From Phocoena phocoena (lineage: Eukaryota; Chordata; Mammalia; Artiodactyla; Phocoenidae), in NCBI RefSeq assembly GCF_963924675.1, contig NC_089225.1:111490313-111554312 (forward strand): 64,000 bases of DNA, given 5' to 3'. The stretch's first letter is position 1, and every line of letters starts with the position of its first letter. The notes beneath the pieces are model-generated. The model was not told the origin of the DNA and did not search any database. It was given only the letters and a program-made list of their open reading frames with translations. The translations under genes were made by a program, and so were the position numbers. This document shows, in pieces, positions 1-10,553 of this stretch.

Positions 1-542
1 GTGTCTGGGCTGGATGCTAACAGCCTGAAATGAGTACGAAAGACACCAACTCCGTGGAGGTCTGGCAGTCTCCGTGGTGACATCTCAGATGACCCTGGGG
101 TCAGGGAAGGTCGCACTGAAGCCTAGCAAAGCAGGCCTCTGCCAAGGCCTCTGGGAGAGGCCAACAGGAGGCAAGTGTACAGGAAAACCAGTGCAGGCAC
201 AGCCAGGGAGGGGACAGCAGCCCAAGAAGCTAAACCCCCTGAACTCTCCATTCCTTTCCATGGGAATCTGAGTTTGTTTGGGAATCTGCTTCCTCATGGC
301 ATTCTAGCTTCGGCCTGCCTGCTGAACAGACCCCGAGCGCACACATGTGGACATGGCCTGTTTCCACGGCTCTCTGCTTCAGAGTCACCCGGCCTTTCCA
401 GCTGGTGGCCTCCCCAGGACCTCGTGGCATCTGCTCCTTCAAGTCCATTGCCGTGTTTGTAGTGGTCGGGGACGAATCAGAGTTGACAGTTGGGCAAATT
501 TTCCTGCCAACTGCACCTCGCATTTCATTTACATTAATAATT
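1..542. other. Unassigned sequence, no gene seen
   Basis: This stretch has mixed composition and several short open frames of under 100 codons on both strands that overlap each other. None has splice-site context or recognisable protein content. I see no repeat that I can name here. Confidence 0.5.
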
Positions 543-624
543 GTATTTAATGTATTTAATGTAATGTATTTAATGTAAAGGTATTTAATGTAATGTATTT
601 AATGTATTGTATTTAATGTAAAGG
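543..624. repeat. AT-rich tandem repeat, GTATTTAAT/GTAAT units
   Basis: The motif GTATTTAATGTA recurs seven times in about 80 bases. Two larger blocks end in the same GTAAAGGT sequence, so short units appear to sit inside a higher-order repeat. It directly precedes a MIR fragment. This is a small minisatellite-like array that is probably variable between individuals; no function is implied. Confidence 0.8.
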
Positions 625-775
625 TCACAATGCAGTGACCTTGGTGTTATCAACCCTGTTTTACAGATGGGGACACTGAGGACAGAGAATTTAAGCGATT
701 TGCCCGAAGTCACCCAGGCACTACGTGGCAGAGCTGGGGTCAAGCTCAGGTGCGTCTTTGTCCGAAGCCTCCATG
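625..775 (+). mobile_element. MIR SINE fragment
   Basis: The sequence follows the MIR core and 3' part: a CTGTTTTACAGATGGGGAC segment, then ACTGAGGACAGAGAATTTAAG, a TTGCCCGAAGTCACCCAGGC segment and a GTGGCAGAGCTGGGGTCAAG segment. These motifs are characteristic of the mammalian-wide tRNA-derived MIR family. The 5' part is missing or too diverged to see. It is old and inactive. Confidence 0.85.
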
Positions 776-1024
776 GCTCCACGACAGGTGTCACTGCTCT
801 GTTTCTGGGGCTGAGAATCCCACCCTGACAACACTACCAGGCAATTCCTCTGACGTGTTTGGACTCGTCCGAGTTTTCTCAGGACTTCACATATTTCTAA
901 CGCAGTGTAGAAAATTGAGACAACCTGTCTACAGGATAACATTGATTTGATCAACTTAGCTACAAAATTTATTTGAAAATGTCAGAATTATTGTTTGACA
1001 TGGACAGTCCACGCATTGACTAAG

Positions 1025-1232
1025 TAGCCAGTAGATTTTATTTTAATAAACTGATGGGTTTAATAACTGGCCGTAAGGTCTCCATAGCAACTACTCACCC
1101 CAGCCACCATAGCATGAAAGCAGCCACGGACAATGTATAAATGAACAAGCATGGCTGTGTTCCCCAAGCACGCTCTTTACCAAAACAGACAGCTGCCGGA
1201 TTTGGCCCACAGACTGTAGTTTACAGACCCCC
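1025..1232 (+). mobile_element. hAT-Charlie nonautonomous DNA transposon, MER20-like
   Basis: Segments such as GCAACTACTCA, AAAGCAGCCACGGACAATGT, GCATGGCTGTGTTCC, CCGGATTTGGCCCACAGAC and TGTAGTTTACAGACCC match, in order, the well-known MER20-type hAT-Charlie repeat. Both ends are worn and the terminal inverted repeats are incomplete. The family name is from memory of the consensus and was not checked by a search. Confidence 0.7.
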
Positions 1233-1983
1233 GTTCTAAGTTGTAACGTGAGGATCGTGAAGGTTCCTATCACACAGGAACGTTGAGGAACTGTGAGATA
1301 CTTGTAGGGCTCTTAGCACAGAACCTGCCAGACTGATAGAGGCCTAGGTTAACGCTCCGCTCTGATTGGTTCAGGTGTGGAGGCCGAGGTCTGTATTTAC
1401 CCATCTGCAGAACTTGGGACTCTCCTACCACCTCTCCAGGCTACATATCTGTAAAATTTAATGGGCACATGGATTATCGTTGGTCTTCACCAAAGTCAGA
1501 CTCATTCAGGTGAGCAAATGATTCCTGAACCCGCTTCACATGCCTCATCCTCCTGGTGCAGGAAGAAGTGGACGATAGGGGTGAGGCGTGATAGGCCCTG
1601 TGAATTCCCCCTCTAAGTATTTCTAGACGTCGCCTTTCGGTTCTGCATCTTTCCATCCTTACCATCACCGTCTCATTTTCCATCTCTATCACTGAGCCTG
1701 TCTCTCATCTTGCCCACTTTAATCTCTCCTTCTGAGGCTACCAGGGTGATCTTTGTCTGCTGCAAGTCTCATCACATCACTCCTCTGTCTCAGAGGCTCA
1801 GTAGTTTCTGCAAACTTCCACAACCTTCTTTAGCCCATAAGTCCTTAACTGGAGGCAGAATGGACGGGAAGGGTGTATACTAGACCATTATCTGGTTACC
1901 GCTGTGGGAGTTGCAGATGAAGACAAAAGGAGTAGGGTTACACTTCTTACCTTATACGCGTCTGTGTTTCCTGGGTAACTCAT
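1233..1983. other. Unassigned sequence with a weak L2-like patch
   Basis: No gene is visible. Around 1725-1860 a text resembling the L2 3' region (CACATCACTCCTCTGTCTCAG, then a CAGTAGTTTCTGCAAACTTC-like segment) suggests a diverged LINE2 piece. The rest is unassigned. Confidence 0.35.
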
Positions 1984-2420
1984 GCTGTATTCATTTTCTA
2001 TTGCTGTGTACCTCAAACCAAGTGGCTTAAAACAATAAACCTTTATTAGCTCTCAGTTTCTGTGTATCAGGAATCCTGGAGCAGCTTAGTGGGAGGTTCT
2101 GGCTTGGGGTTGCTGTCAGGATGGTGGTTAAAGCTACCGCCATCTGAGAGCTCAACCAGAGCTGCATGATCCACTTCCAAGCTTACTGATGTGGCTCTGG
2201 GCTGCCAACCTCGGCTCCTTCCTGGTTGCTTGCTGGATCCTTAGCTCCTACACACATGGATCTCTCCCTGCGGCTGCTGAAGTGCCTTCATGACTCGGCA
2301 GCTAACTTCCCTGGGCGGGTGATCCAAGAGAGCAAGGAACGAGCTCTCATCCAAGGGTGGGGAGCTAGGCTTCACCTCTTGAAGGAAGAAGTATCAAAGA
2401 ATACATGGATGTATATTAAA
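1984..2420 (-). mobile_element. MaLR-like LTR fragment (antisense)
   Basis: At 1990-2045 the sequence TTTTCTATTGCTGTGTACC then AGTGGCTTAAAACAATAAAC is the reverse complement of the typical 3' end of MLT1/MST-type ERVL-MaLR LTRs (...TTTTAAGCCACT...TTACAGCAG...). The following ~350 bases look like a common mammalian repeat (TCAGTTTCTGTGTATCAGGAATCC, trimmed here). The exact subfamily and right boundary are uncertain, and two adjacent repeats may be merged in this call. Confidence 0.5.
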
Positions 2421-2539
2421 ACCCCCACGTATGCATGTATGCATTTTTTAGCAAGCATATCTCCGGATATATTTCTTTGCCCATGTATGGAAGTGCATGG
2501 GCCAAGAAACCAGGTAGACCTGCTTTAGATTCCAAGTTT

Positions 2540-2700
2540 CCCTTTGTGCTGATAATAGGCTCTTAAACAAGGCTATTATCGTCCCTAAGCTTCCATTTTT
2601 ATCTGTAAAAAGAGAACAAGGATACCTAATTCCAAGGAATGCTAAAAAGATTAGATGAAATCACGCATGGGATAGATGCTTAATAAAATGTGTCTGTGAT
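2540..2700 (-). mobile_element. MIR SINE fragment (antisense)
   Basis: The segment CCATTTTTATCTGTAAAAAG followed by GATTAGATGAAAT and ATAGATGCTTAATAAAATG matches the reverse complement of the MIR core and tail (ATCTGTAAAATGGG, GGATTAAATGA, TGCTCAATAAATG). It is diverged and lacks a clear 5' end. Confidence 0.65.
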
Positions 2701-3316
2701 GATGCAGGGCAGACTGGGTCCCTCGCAGCCTCACCTCCCTCCACCATCCTGGGCATCTTGGGTTCCAGCCATGTGGACCGGTTCTGTGCTCCCTCAGACC
2801 AGGGCTGCTCCCACACACATTTCTTCTGCCTGCGGTGCCCTGCCACCTTCATAATTATTCTTGTTTTCATTAATAATCAAAATTACCATTCTATATGAAC
2901 CCACAAAGGACTTTAAACACCAAAAGAGCTTATATGTTCAGTAGTACTATAGCACAGAAAACCAAAACATAAAAGGGTAACTTCCTGCTTCCAGTTCCCT
3001 GCAGAGACAGCTTTCAATGGAAAAGTGTTCCTGAACACAATCACAGCTCTGGGAGGCGGAGCCCGTCACGGACCTCTCCTGACATTCTTCGTTCTGGCTC
3101 TGCACATGGGAAGGATTGTTTAGAAGGTGAGATCTATTGACACAAGCAAGTCTGCAGAAGATGCACGTATAAAGGTGTGTAAAGAAGCCCTCAGTGTAAA
3201 ACAGGTGGCTCTGGAGCCACCCAGAGAAAGGGAACAAGAGAAAAAGGTGATGATTCTTACAAATCGAATCCTTTTTGATATCTGTGTGATAACAAAGAAC
3301 AGAGGGGCTGCAAGGC
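2701..3316. other. Unassigned sequence before LTR
   Basis: No coding evidence. The first ~150 bases (TCTTCTGCCTGCGGTGCCC region) weakly resemble an L2 3' segment. The remainder up to the LTR boundary is unassigned. Confidence 0.35.
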
Positions 3317-4024
3317 TGTGAGGCGGTGATTCTGACACTAACTCCATTGCAGGTTTTATCCCCACACCACCAAGCAATTCTCCAGCACCAGCTGGGGGTC
3401 CTACAATTCGACTCAATTCTGACGCTATCTACCTGGAGATGACGTCAGATCCCACAGGTTAAGAGCTCAGTCCCACTTCAGACACCCATCTCGAGTCCAG
3501 GTTATCACCTGTGCTTCTGACCTACTGGCTATAGATTGGAGATTCCGACAGTTCCCTCCCCAGGTTTGATTACTTTATCAGAGCAGCTCACAGAACTCAG
3601 GGAAACATCTTACTTACTAGCTAGCTGGCTTATTATAAAAGGATATAATTCAGGAACAGCCAGGTGGAAGAGATGCACAGGGCAAGGCATGGGGAAGCAG
3701 TGAGAAACGTCCACGCCCTCTCCCAGCACCACTCTCCTGGAGGTTTCATTACATACGCATGATTGATTAAATCATTGGCCATTGGCAGTTGATCTTAACC
3801 TCGAGCCCTTCTCCCTTCCCTGGGGATGGGGGTGGTGGTAGTGGGACTGAAAGTTCCAAACCTCTTACCAGGGGGTTGGCTCCCCTGGCAACCAGCCTCC
3901 ATCCTTATGTGACCTACAGGTTTTCCACAAGTTTCATTAACATAACAAAAAGTTATAGGATCTCTATGCCCACATCTGGATAAAGACCAAATATGTATTT
4001 CTTATTATAAATCACAATATCACA
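3317..4024 (-). mobile_element. Solo LTR of an endogenous retrovirus (antisense)
   Basis: Read on the minus strand, the block starts TGTGATATTGTGA at 4024 and ends CCGCCTCACA at 3317, giving the TG...CA termini expected of an LTR about 708 bp long. The interior carries segments I recognise from a dispersed mammalian LTR, such as TTGATTAAATCATTGGCCAT and GAACTCAGGGAAACA. No internal gag/pol sequence flanks it, so it is a solo LTR. No clean target duplication is visible, consistent with age. The subfamily is not named because I could not verify it. Confidence 0.7.
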
Positions 4025-7000
4025 GAAGCTTATCCTCAAGGTGTCCAATAGGAAAACAAATGTGAGAATCTCAACTTGCAACTCACACCGTGTTACAGCA
4101 TTAAAATTTCAACCTAATTGGAAAATTTCCAATAAACCTTTGCTCTCCAGACTAACAACAGTAAAGGTCACTTATTAGGTACCCTTCTATTTGAACAGTT
4201 TTTTTTACTTGATTATAGTTTTATCCCATGTTTCATTTTAAGGAATACACATTTTTGCATAATGATTCATTTTCCACATTTGTATTTGTGTGACAGTTTC
4301 TTTACTTACTCTTCCCGTCTCGTGGTTTCTAATGGTAAAACTCTACCAGTAATTTTACCAAACAGGAGCCCTTCTAGAAAGTTTCCTCCAGGTACTTCTG
4401 TCCAGATAGGTAACCCCCTAATGGTCATTTATATAATCAAACTAGCAATAGCTCCTCATGGACACCAGGTCCAAGGACACTGTTTTCATTATGGGAAAAC
4501 AGTGACCACTGTGGGCTTCTGTCTCTGCAGGCTGCTTCCTTCTCCATTTGGAGGATGACAAAGGTCACCTGACTGACAGCAACATCTTCATTACATTGTG
4601 TGTTGTGCCCTTGACTGTGAACTTGGGACCTATCAACAGAGGGATCTGTTGTGGCTTTGTATGAAATCTCAGCAGGGTATTTTGTGCAATGTAGTCTCAT
4701 TTCTTTAGGGACTGGGCAGAGCTGAGGGAAAACCAACAGTCACATCGTGATGCCACTGCCACAACAGAAAAATTCCCGCACAGCTATAACACTTTTTATG
4801 TCCAGGCCCGTGGAAGGGGCAGGAAACCAGACAGGTTTCAACTTGATTCTCAGCTCCAATCTAATGGTGATGTGAGAACACATCTGTGCTCAGTGAGAAA
4901 ATGCTCTGGGATCGATTGGAAATGTCTTCCATGAGCAGAGGAGGAGGTGGTGGTGACCAGCTTGCTCTGTGTTTCCCTACCCTGGTCTGAATGGCTGAGC
5001 TCAGGGTATATGCCACAGTTTTGAGCTAGAGTATCGCTTCCCTGACCTCTTTAAGGTAAAACAGAGGCTGCACGTTATCTTGGAGTCTCCAGAATGTATT
5101 AGGTGTTCTACAGAGGGCCCCTGAAGAAACCATGGGGTAGTGGGCATTTAGTTGCACCAGATCTTTGACTCCGAGAAACTGTCAGCTCGGTAAGTACAGG
5201 TGCACAGATTAGCAATTAAACTGAGAAGCAGGTCCACATAAAATGGGTATGGCTCTTCCTAAGAGTCTTGAACAAAAGACCAAGACTTCAGACCAAACAA
5301 GAGACTAGGAATGAAGCCGGACTCTGTGTCCCAGTGTAGGAAACAAACAGGGAACACAAGCAAATTCGTGGCAGGAATACTTAGTCCAAAGGTCTACAAA
5401 AGAGTGGAGTCCCAGGGGCTAAAAGCTCAGAGAAACGAGAACATGAGTGGGTTCTGATGACACTCTTCAATTGATAGGTCATAGAAACTTAGAGTTTGAA
5501 TGAACCTTTCAGGTGATCAAGTTCCCTAGCTGGTACATCCTCCCTCACACCCAGGGCCAACAAACACCATGCTGATGGGTGGCATGGGAAGAGTGTTCTA
5601 CCTTCTGCTCTGGTTTAAACCCCGTTTTTAGGCACAGCCAGATCAGAACTGGCAGCCCTGTTACTCTCCCTTCCGTCTTCATTCATTCATTCGGTCAGGA
5701 CTTTTTGGAGGACCCTGCCAGCAGGGGTCCAGGGTCCCTGTCTGAGAGGTCTCCACCTTCACCTTGGATTTACTCAAGCATAGAGCCACCAAGAATTGTC
5801 CAAGGGGTATTGTGGCTTGGCAGGGAATATGTCCAAATATTCAGAACCCCAAATTTCACACTCACAAAGAGCTCCCTGCAGTCACGCATTCTTTGGACAA
5901 TTATTAAAACCAGCACACTATTTCCCCTTTTTCAAATTCTGGCTGAAAAAACTCATTGTCTGATGTGGTCATGATGGCTGCCCTGTGTGGCCATATTCAC
6001 CGAGTCTTTGGAGGGGGTGGGGAGGGGAGTCAAAGAGCCCGAGGATGCTCCATGCCCTGTAGGGCTGTGAGCTGTGGTGCACGTGTGAAAGATTAACATT
6101 CTCTTCCCCAGCAGAAGGCGGGGAGGAGACCCCATGGTTGGGGTCCTCTCAGTGTCTGGCAGCTCTGAGTTGGGTTCTTCCCTAAGGTTCTGCTTCCCTG
6201 GTCTGCCCCATTCCTGGCCTCTGGGCCTTCTCTCTGGTCTAATGACTGACTCTCTGTATCTACGAACCTGGTGGCTGACCTTGCCACATGGAGAAAGCCG
6301 TGGACCCCTCCACAGCACTAAACACTGTGTCCTCTGGTCCTTCGGGTCCCAGGCTCCTGAAACCTGCCCCAGGGTCTCAGGTATGAGATATGATGCATCG
6401 CCTCAGGACTGTTTCCTCCTGTATCCCTGGGGTTTGGGGAAGGCATCTGCAATGGGGCAGGCATCTGCCTGCCCTTGAGAAGTTCCTTAAAGGACTGGTG
6501 GGATTATCTCACCTTGAAGAAAGGTGAAGTGAAGGTCATGCTAACTACATTCAAGGTTAGGAGTTGAGGTATTTCATTTCCTAATTTACTGTTAGCGATA
6601 ACTTGCTACTCTTAGGGTCCACATATGACACTATGCCCATGCCCTTCAGATGAGCCCTGAGACCCAGCCCAGCTCCTCTGACCTTCTTTGGACTAGAACT
6701 TGGCAGAGGGAGGCCCAGGGCCTTGGTCAAACCATGCTCCAGTTGGAGCCTGAGACCTACATCTGGTCCAGCCACATTCGTCCCAAGAGGAGATAATGGA
6801 GGGTCAGTTGGTGTCACTTTCTTTAACCACCACAGTTGCCAAAGAGCCTCTTCTCCATTTTTTAAAAAAAAATAATGCTTGCTCTACCTCACTCAATCCT
6901 ATCAGATGGACACTGACAGATGTTAGGGAGAATTAAAGGTGAGGTCTGATTTCTTTCACCAGCAATGACTACTGGCAATGACCCAGGACAGCAGGTCTCC

Positions 7001-7267
7001 TTGACTCCCCTTGGCCTGTCGCAGTTTCCATGACCACCCTGTCCTCTCACAATGCGTCTCTGTCATGAGCCTAGACCCAGAAAGTGATGTCTTCTGTAAG
7101 GTTCTGTCCACACCAGAATGCTGGGGCACCCCCCTGTCACCTCCTGGGCACCCAAGGTCTCCCTGGGATCATGCCTTAGCATTCCTATGAGACAAGGAGC
7201 CAGGACAGCCAAGGCCACTGTATCTATGATACAGACACCAAAAATGGCAGCAAGCAACCGTTACTGG
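4025..7267. other. Long unassigned stretch, no gene seen
   Basis: Short open frames occur on both strands (for example 5579-5974 plus, 131 codons; 5953-6318 minus, 121 codons), but they overlap, lack splice context and show no recognisable domain. Around 5470-5545 the text CATAGAAACTTAGAGTTTGA resembles a common ancient mammalian repeat. I see no tRNA, promoter or conserved exon here. Confidence 0.5.
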
Positions 7268-7625
7268 CAACATGCATTGTGTGCTTATAGCACCCTAGGT
7301 ACACCGTGATGCACACACCTCAACTGCCCTCATCTTCACGACTGCCTTTGAGGGTACCATTGTATTTCATTTCCATTTGGCAGGCAAGGAATGGAGTTAC
7401 TACTTATTAATCATGTCCTCCATGCCAGTTGCTTCGCTAAATGTATTACATGTGTTATCTCACTCGACCTTCGCGGTAGCTCTAGGAGATGGGTGCTTAT
7501 TTCACAGATGGGAACACGGGAGGCTTGGAAGATGGTAAGTAACTTGCCTGAGGCCACAGAGTTTATCAGCCGTAGAAGCGGAGGACTCAGACCCAGGCAG
7601 TGGTCCCAGAGCGCCCACCACGACC
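7268..7625 (+). mobile_element. MIR SINE, nearly full, with MIR-like lead-in
   Basis: From about 7388 the order ACTACTTATTAATCATGTCC, CTAAATGTATTACATGTGTT, ATCTCACTCGACCTTCGC, TATTTCACAGATGGGAAC, AAGTAACTTGCCTGAGGCCA and GACTCAGACCCAGGCAG follows the MIR consensus from near its 5' end to its 3' part. The preceding ~120 bases (CATTGTGTGCTTATAGCACC onward) look like a second, more decayed MIR-like piece. Confidence 0.75.
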
Positions 7626-9895
7626 ACAGCAAGACCCAGGTGGGTGACTTTCTGAAGGCACCCAGGTCCCCACTCCTGCCTAAATGATTCTGCTCTGAGA
7701 TGGCCCTCTGTGCTCCCTGGCAAGGCAGTGACCCCTCCAAGCCGCCTCAAGTGGGTGAGGGCTGGGCGAGGGCCGGGATGCTGAGCTCAGGGGTGGACTG
7801 GGTTGACACTTGGACCAGAAAGCCTTGGGAAAAGAGTGCATCGAAATACAGTGGTTAAGTGTGGGGGGGAGGGAGGGAATGTGTGTGCCAGAATGGCACA
7901 AGGGAATTTTTGCATAATAACAACCATATGTCCTAAAAGAATGGGAACAGTTTTCCCTTTTTTGCACAAGGACCCTGGAAACTGCTTCAGGAAATTAGCT
8001 TCAACCCCCTGATTAAGTTAAACTAAACGTGTCAGAAAGGCAGATGAAGTGAAAATGTGCCTTCGAGCGTCATGTGACTTCTGACATTCCCAATCATTAA
8101 CCACATTAAATTGAGAGAGATACCGTATGTAGACAAAGAAAACGTCAGAGTATCTTGGGTGAAACTAAATCCTTCAAAGATCAGGTTGTTCATTTCTCAT
8201 ATAGCAGCTCTCTAGGTAGATCTGAAATTCAATCTCATACTGACAGAATTATTTGAGAGAAAAATTCCCATAGAAAAGGACACACATTGTTTACTGGCAT
8301 TTGGTCTTAATTTAAAATACTGCGGTAAATAGTATTAAACCACTGATCTGCTCACCTTATGGGAGCTTTACACAAAGACTTGTTTCCAGCATCATTTTCA
8401 ACACTCACTAATAAGAACTATAATTGTGACTTTTCAAATCCCTCCACTCAGGAAACCTTGACCTTGAAATGAATCACAAATACCATATGGCTTCAGGCTC
8501 CCATCACGTGACCGCTACACGCACTTCCAATTTCCTAAGCGTTTCTTTGTCAATTGGCATCAGATAATGGGTACTTAGAGTGAAGCCATTTCCTCTTCAT
8601 TTTCTTACCTCATTATTTTGATTAGCGTGGAATGACACCACTTGAACTTTACTTTATGATCGTGTCAAGGAGAAATTGGCAAGCTCTTGGGCCTTCTCTC
8701 TTTTCCCATCCTTCCAAACTTAGACTCAGTGTTGAACAATTCCCAAGAATCTTTTTCACAGGCCCGGAAAAGTCTTCATTCCCAAAGAAGCAGAAGCAAT
8801 TCTGCAGCGTCAGGGCTGTGACTCAAAGCGCCCTGTTGTACGGTGACATCGGAATCACATGGTCCTGGGGCAACTGGCAAGCTGAGACTGCAAGTGGAAA
8901 GCTGTGAAACCCCAAGTTTGTAAACGGAGTGATTTTTGTTTTTTGGAGGCAGGCTCCCAGGGAATCTGAGTAGATATGTCGTCTGCAGGTACGAGGTATG
9001 TAATGGACGTTCATTGGGGTCAAATTAAGCTTTGAAGAGAGCCCTCCCTTAAAGTGGCCGAGGTAGCCTTATACCTTGAGCTACCTTTTTGTTCTTTTTG
9101 TCTTAGAGACATAAGCTGATTTACGAAGGCTGTCGCTCTTCCTCAATCAGAAGCTGTTGGAAATACATGCTGTGTGACTCTGTGTTTGCGTTTGAAAGCA
9201 GCTCTTTTGCCCCTTTCCTGTTTGCCCCTTTCTGTTCCCTTCCAACCTTAAAAGAACCTAATTAGAGGAATGAGATCACTAGACAATTTAACCGAACTCC
9301 TGACTTATGCTCTCCTGAATACACACCATGCCTTGCCTAATCTGTTGATTCTTTTCCTAGATAAAAAGAAGTAAGAATGAAGCATTAAGTAGTTTCAGAA
9401 TGACTAGCTCTCTACCCCTAACAGCCCCCTTAGCAATCGCGCAGTAAGATAACATCTGAAGAGAGAGTCAGCCAGTCTGCACACAATGGAGAAGGATGCA
9501 GAACCCAACCTCCTGCCTCCATGATTCGCTGAGATTCTTCCCCCTTTTTCTGCTTTAAAAACTGTCATGACTGAACAGTCTTCAGAGTTGGTCTCAGGAC
9601 ACAAGTCCACCTTCTCCCCAGATTGCTGGCTTTCCTGATTAAAGCACCTTTCCTTTCTACTGACACTTGCCTCTCAAATTATTGGCTTTTGAGCAGTGAG
9701 AAGCCGAACCAGAATTCAGTAACAAGTTCCCACTTCTGTTGACTCTTAGCTGGCTGCACCTTCAGTGAAGGGGAAGCCCCACCCTCCTACAGAAACAGCC
9801 TTTCTAAAATCCAAGGACCACCCTCCTCTCTTTGTTGACTATCTCTGTTTCTTTGTTGTTATGAGACATATTCCTTCTTTTGTGACATTAAACTT
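7626..9895. other. Unassigned sequence, no gene seen
   Basis: Apart from a short G-rich run near 7863, I recognise no repeat family and no coding exon. Open frames stay below 100 codons. Moderate composition and absence of recent repeats suggest old unique DNA. Confidence 0.45.
7863..7877 (+). other. Short G-quadruplex-capable run
   Basis: Seven Gs, A, GGG, A, GGG occur in 15 bases, giving four G3 runs with one-base loops. This pattern can in principle fold as a G-quadruplex. There is no other regulatory context visible beside it. Confidence 0.5.
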
Positions 9896-9903
9896 TGTTC
9901 TGC

Positions 9904-10430
9904 CTTTTTTTTTTTAATTGGGGTATAATTGCTTTACAACGGTGTGTTAGTTTCTGCTTTACAACAAAGTGAATCAGTTATACATATATATATGTTCCCA
10001 TATCTCTTCCCTCTTGCGTCTCCCTCCCTCCCACCCTCCCTATCCCACCCCTCTAGGCGGTCACAAAGCACTGAGCTGATCTCCCTGTGCTATGCGGTTG
10101 CTTCCCACTAGCTATTTACCTTACGTTTGGTAGTGTATATATGTCCATGCCTCTCTCTCACCCTGTCATAGCTCACCCTTCCCCCTCCCCATATCCTCAA
10201 GTCCGTTCTCTAGTAGGTCTGTGTCTTTATTCCCGTCTTACCCCTAGGTTCTTCATGACATTTTTTTTTTCTTAAATTCCATATATATGTGTTAGCATAC
10301 GGTATTTGTCTTTCTCTTTCTGACTTACTTCACTCTGTATGACAGACTCTAGGTCTATCCACCTCATTACAAATAGCTCAGTTTCATTTCTTTTTATGGC
10401 TGAGTAATATTCCATTGTATATATGTGCCA
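9904..10430 (-). mobile_element. L1 3' end, antisense arm of a 5'-inverted L1
   Basis: An oligo-T run at the left (the L1 poly(A) on the minus strand) is followed by antisense L1 3' sequence: ATTGGGGTATAATTGCTTTA, TCAGTTATACATATATATAT, CACTCTGTATGACAGACTCT and ATGGCTGAGTAATATTCCAT. It stops at ATATGTGCCA, where the element continues in the opposite direction. It lies next to the 10431-10548 arm and forms one insertion with it, bounded by the 8 bp direct repeat TGTTCTGC (9896-9903 and 10546-10553). Confidence 0.9.
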
Positions 10431-10548
10431 AAAACCATAATTCAAAAAGAGTCATGTACCAAAATGTTCATTGCAGCTCTATCTACAATAGCCCGGAGAT
10501 GGAAACAACCTAAGTGCCCATCATCGGATGAATGGATAAAGAAGATGT
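10431..10548 (+). mobile_element. Inverted 5' segment of the same L1 (twin priming)
   Basis: The text GTTCATTGCAGCTCTATCTA, CAATAGCCCGGAGATGGAAA, ATGAATGGATAAAGAAGATG is sense-strand L1 that lies immediately upstream of TGGCACATATAT in the consensus. That continuation is where the neighbouring antisense arm begins, so the two arms are contiguous in L1 coordinates but head-to-head in the genome. This is the signature of twin-primed target-primed reverse transcription. Confidence 0.88.
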
Positions 10549-10553
10549 TCTGC

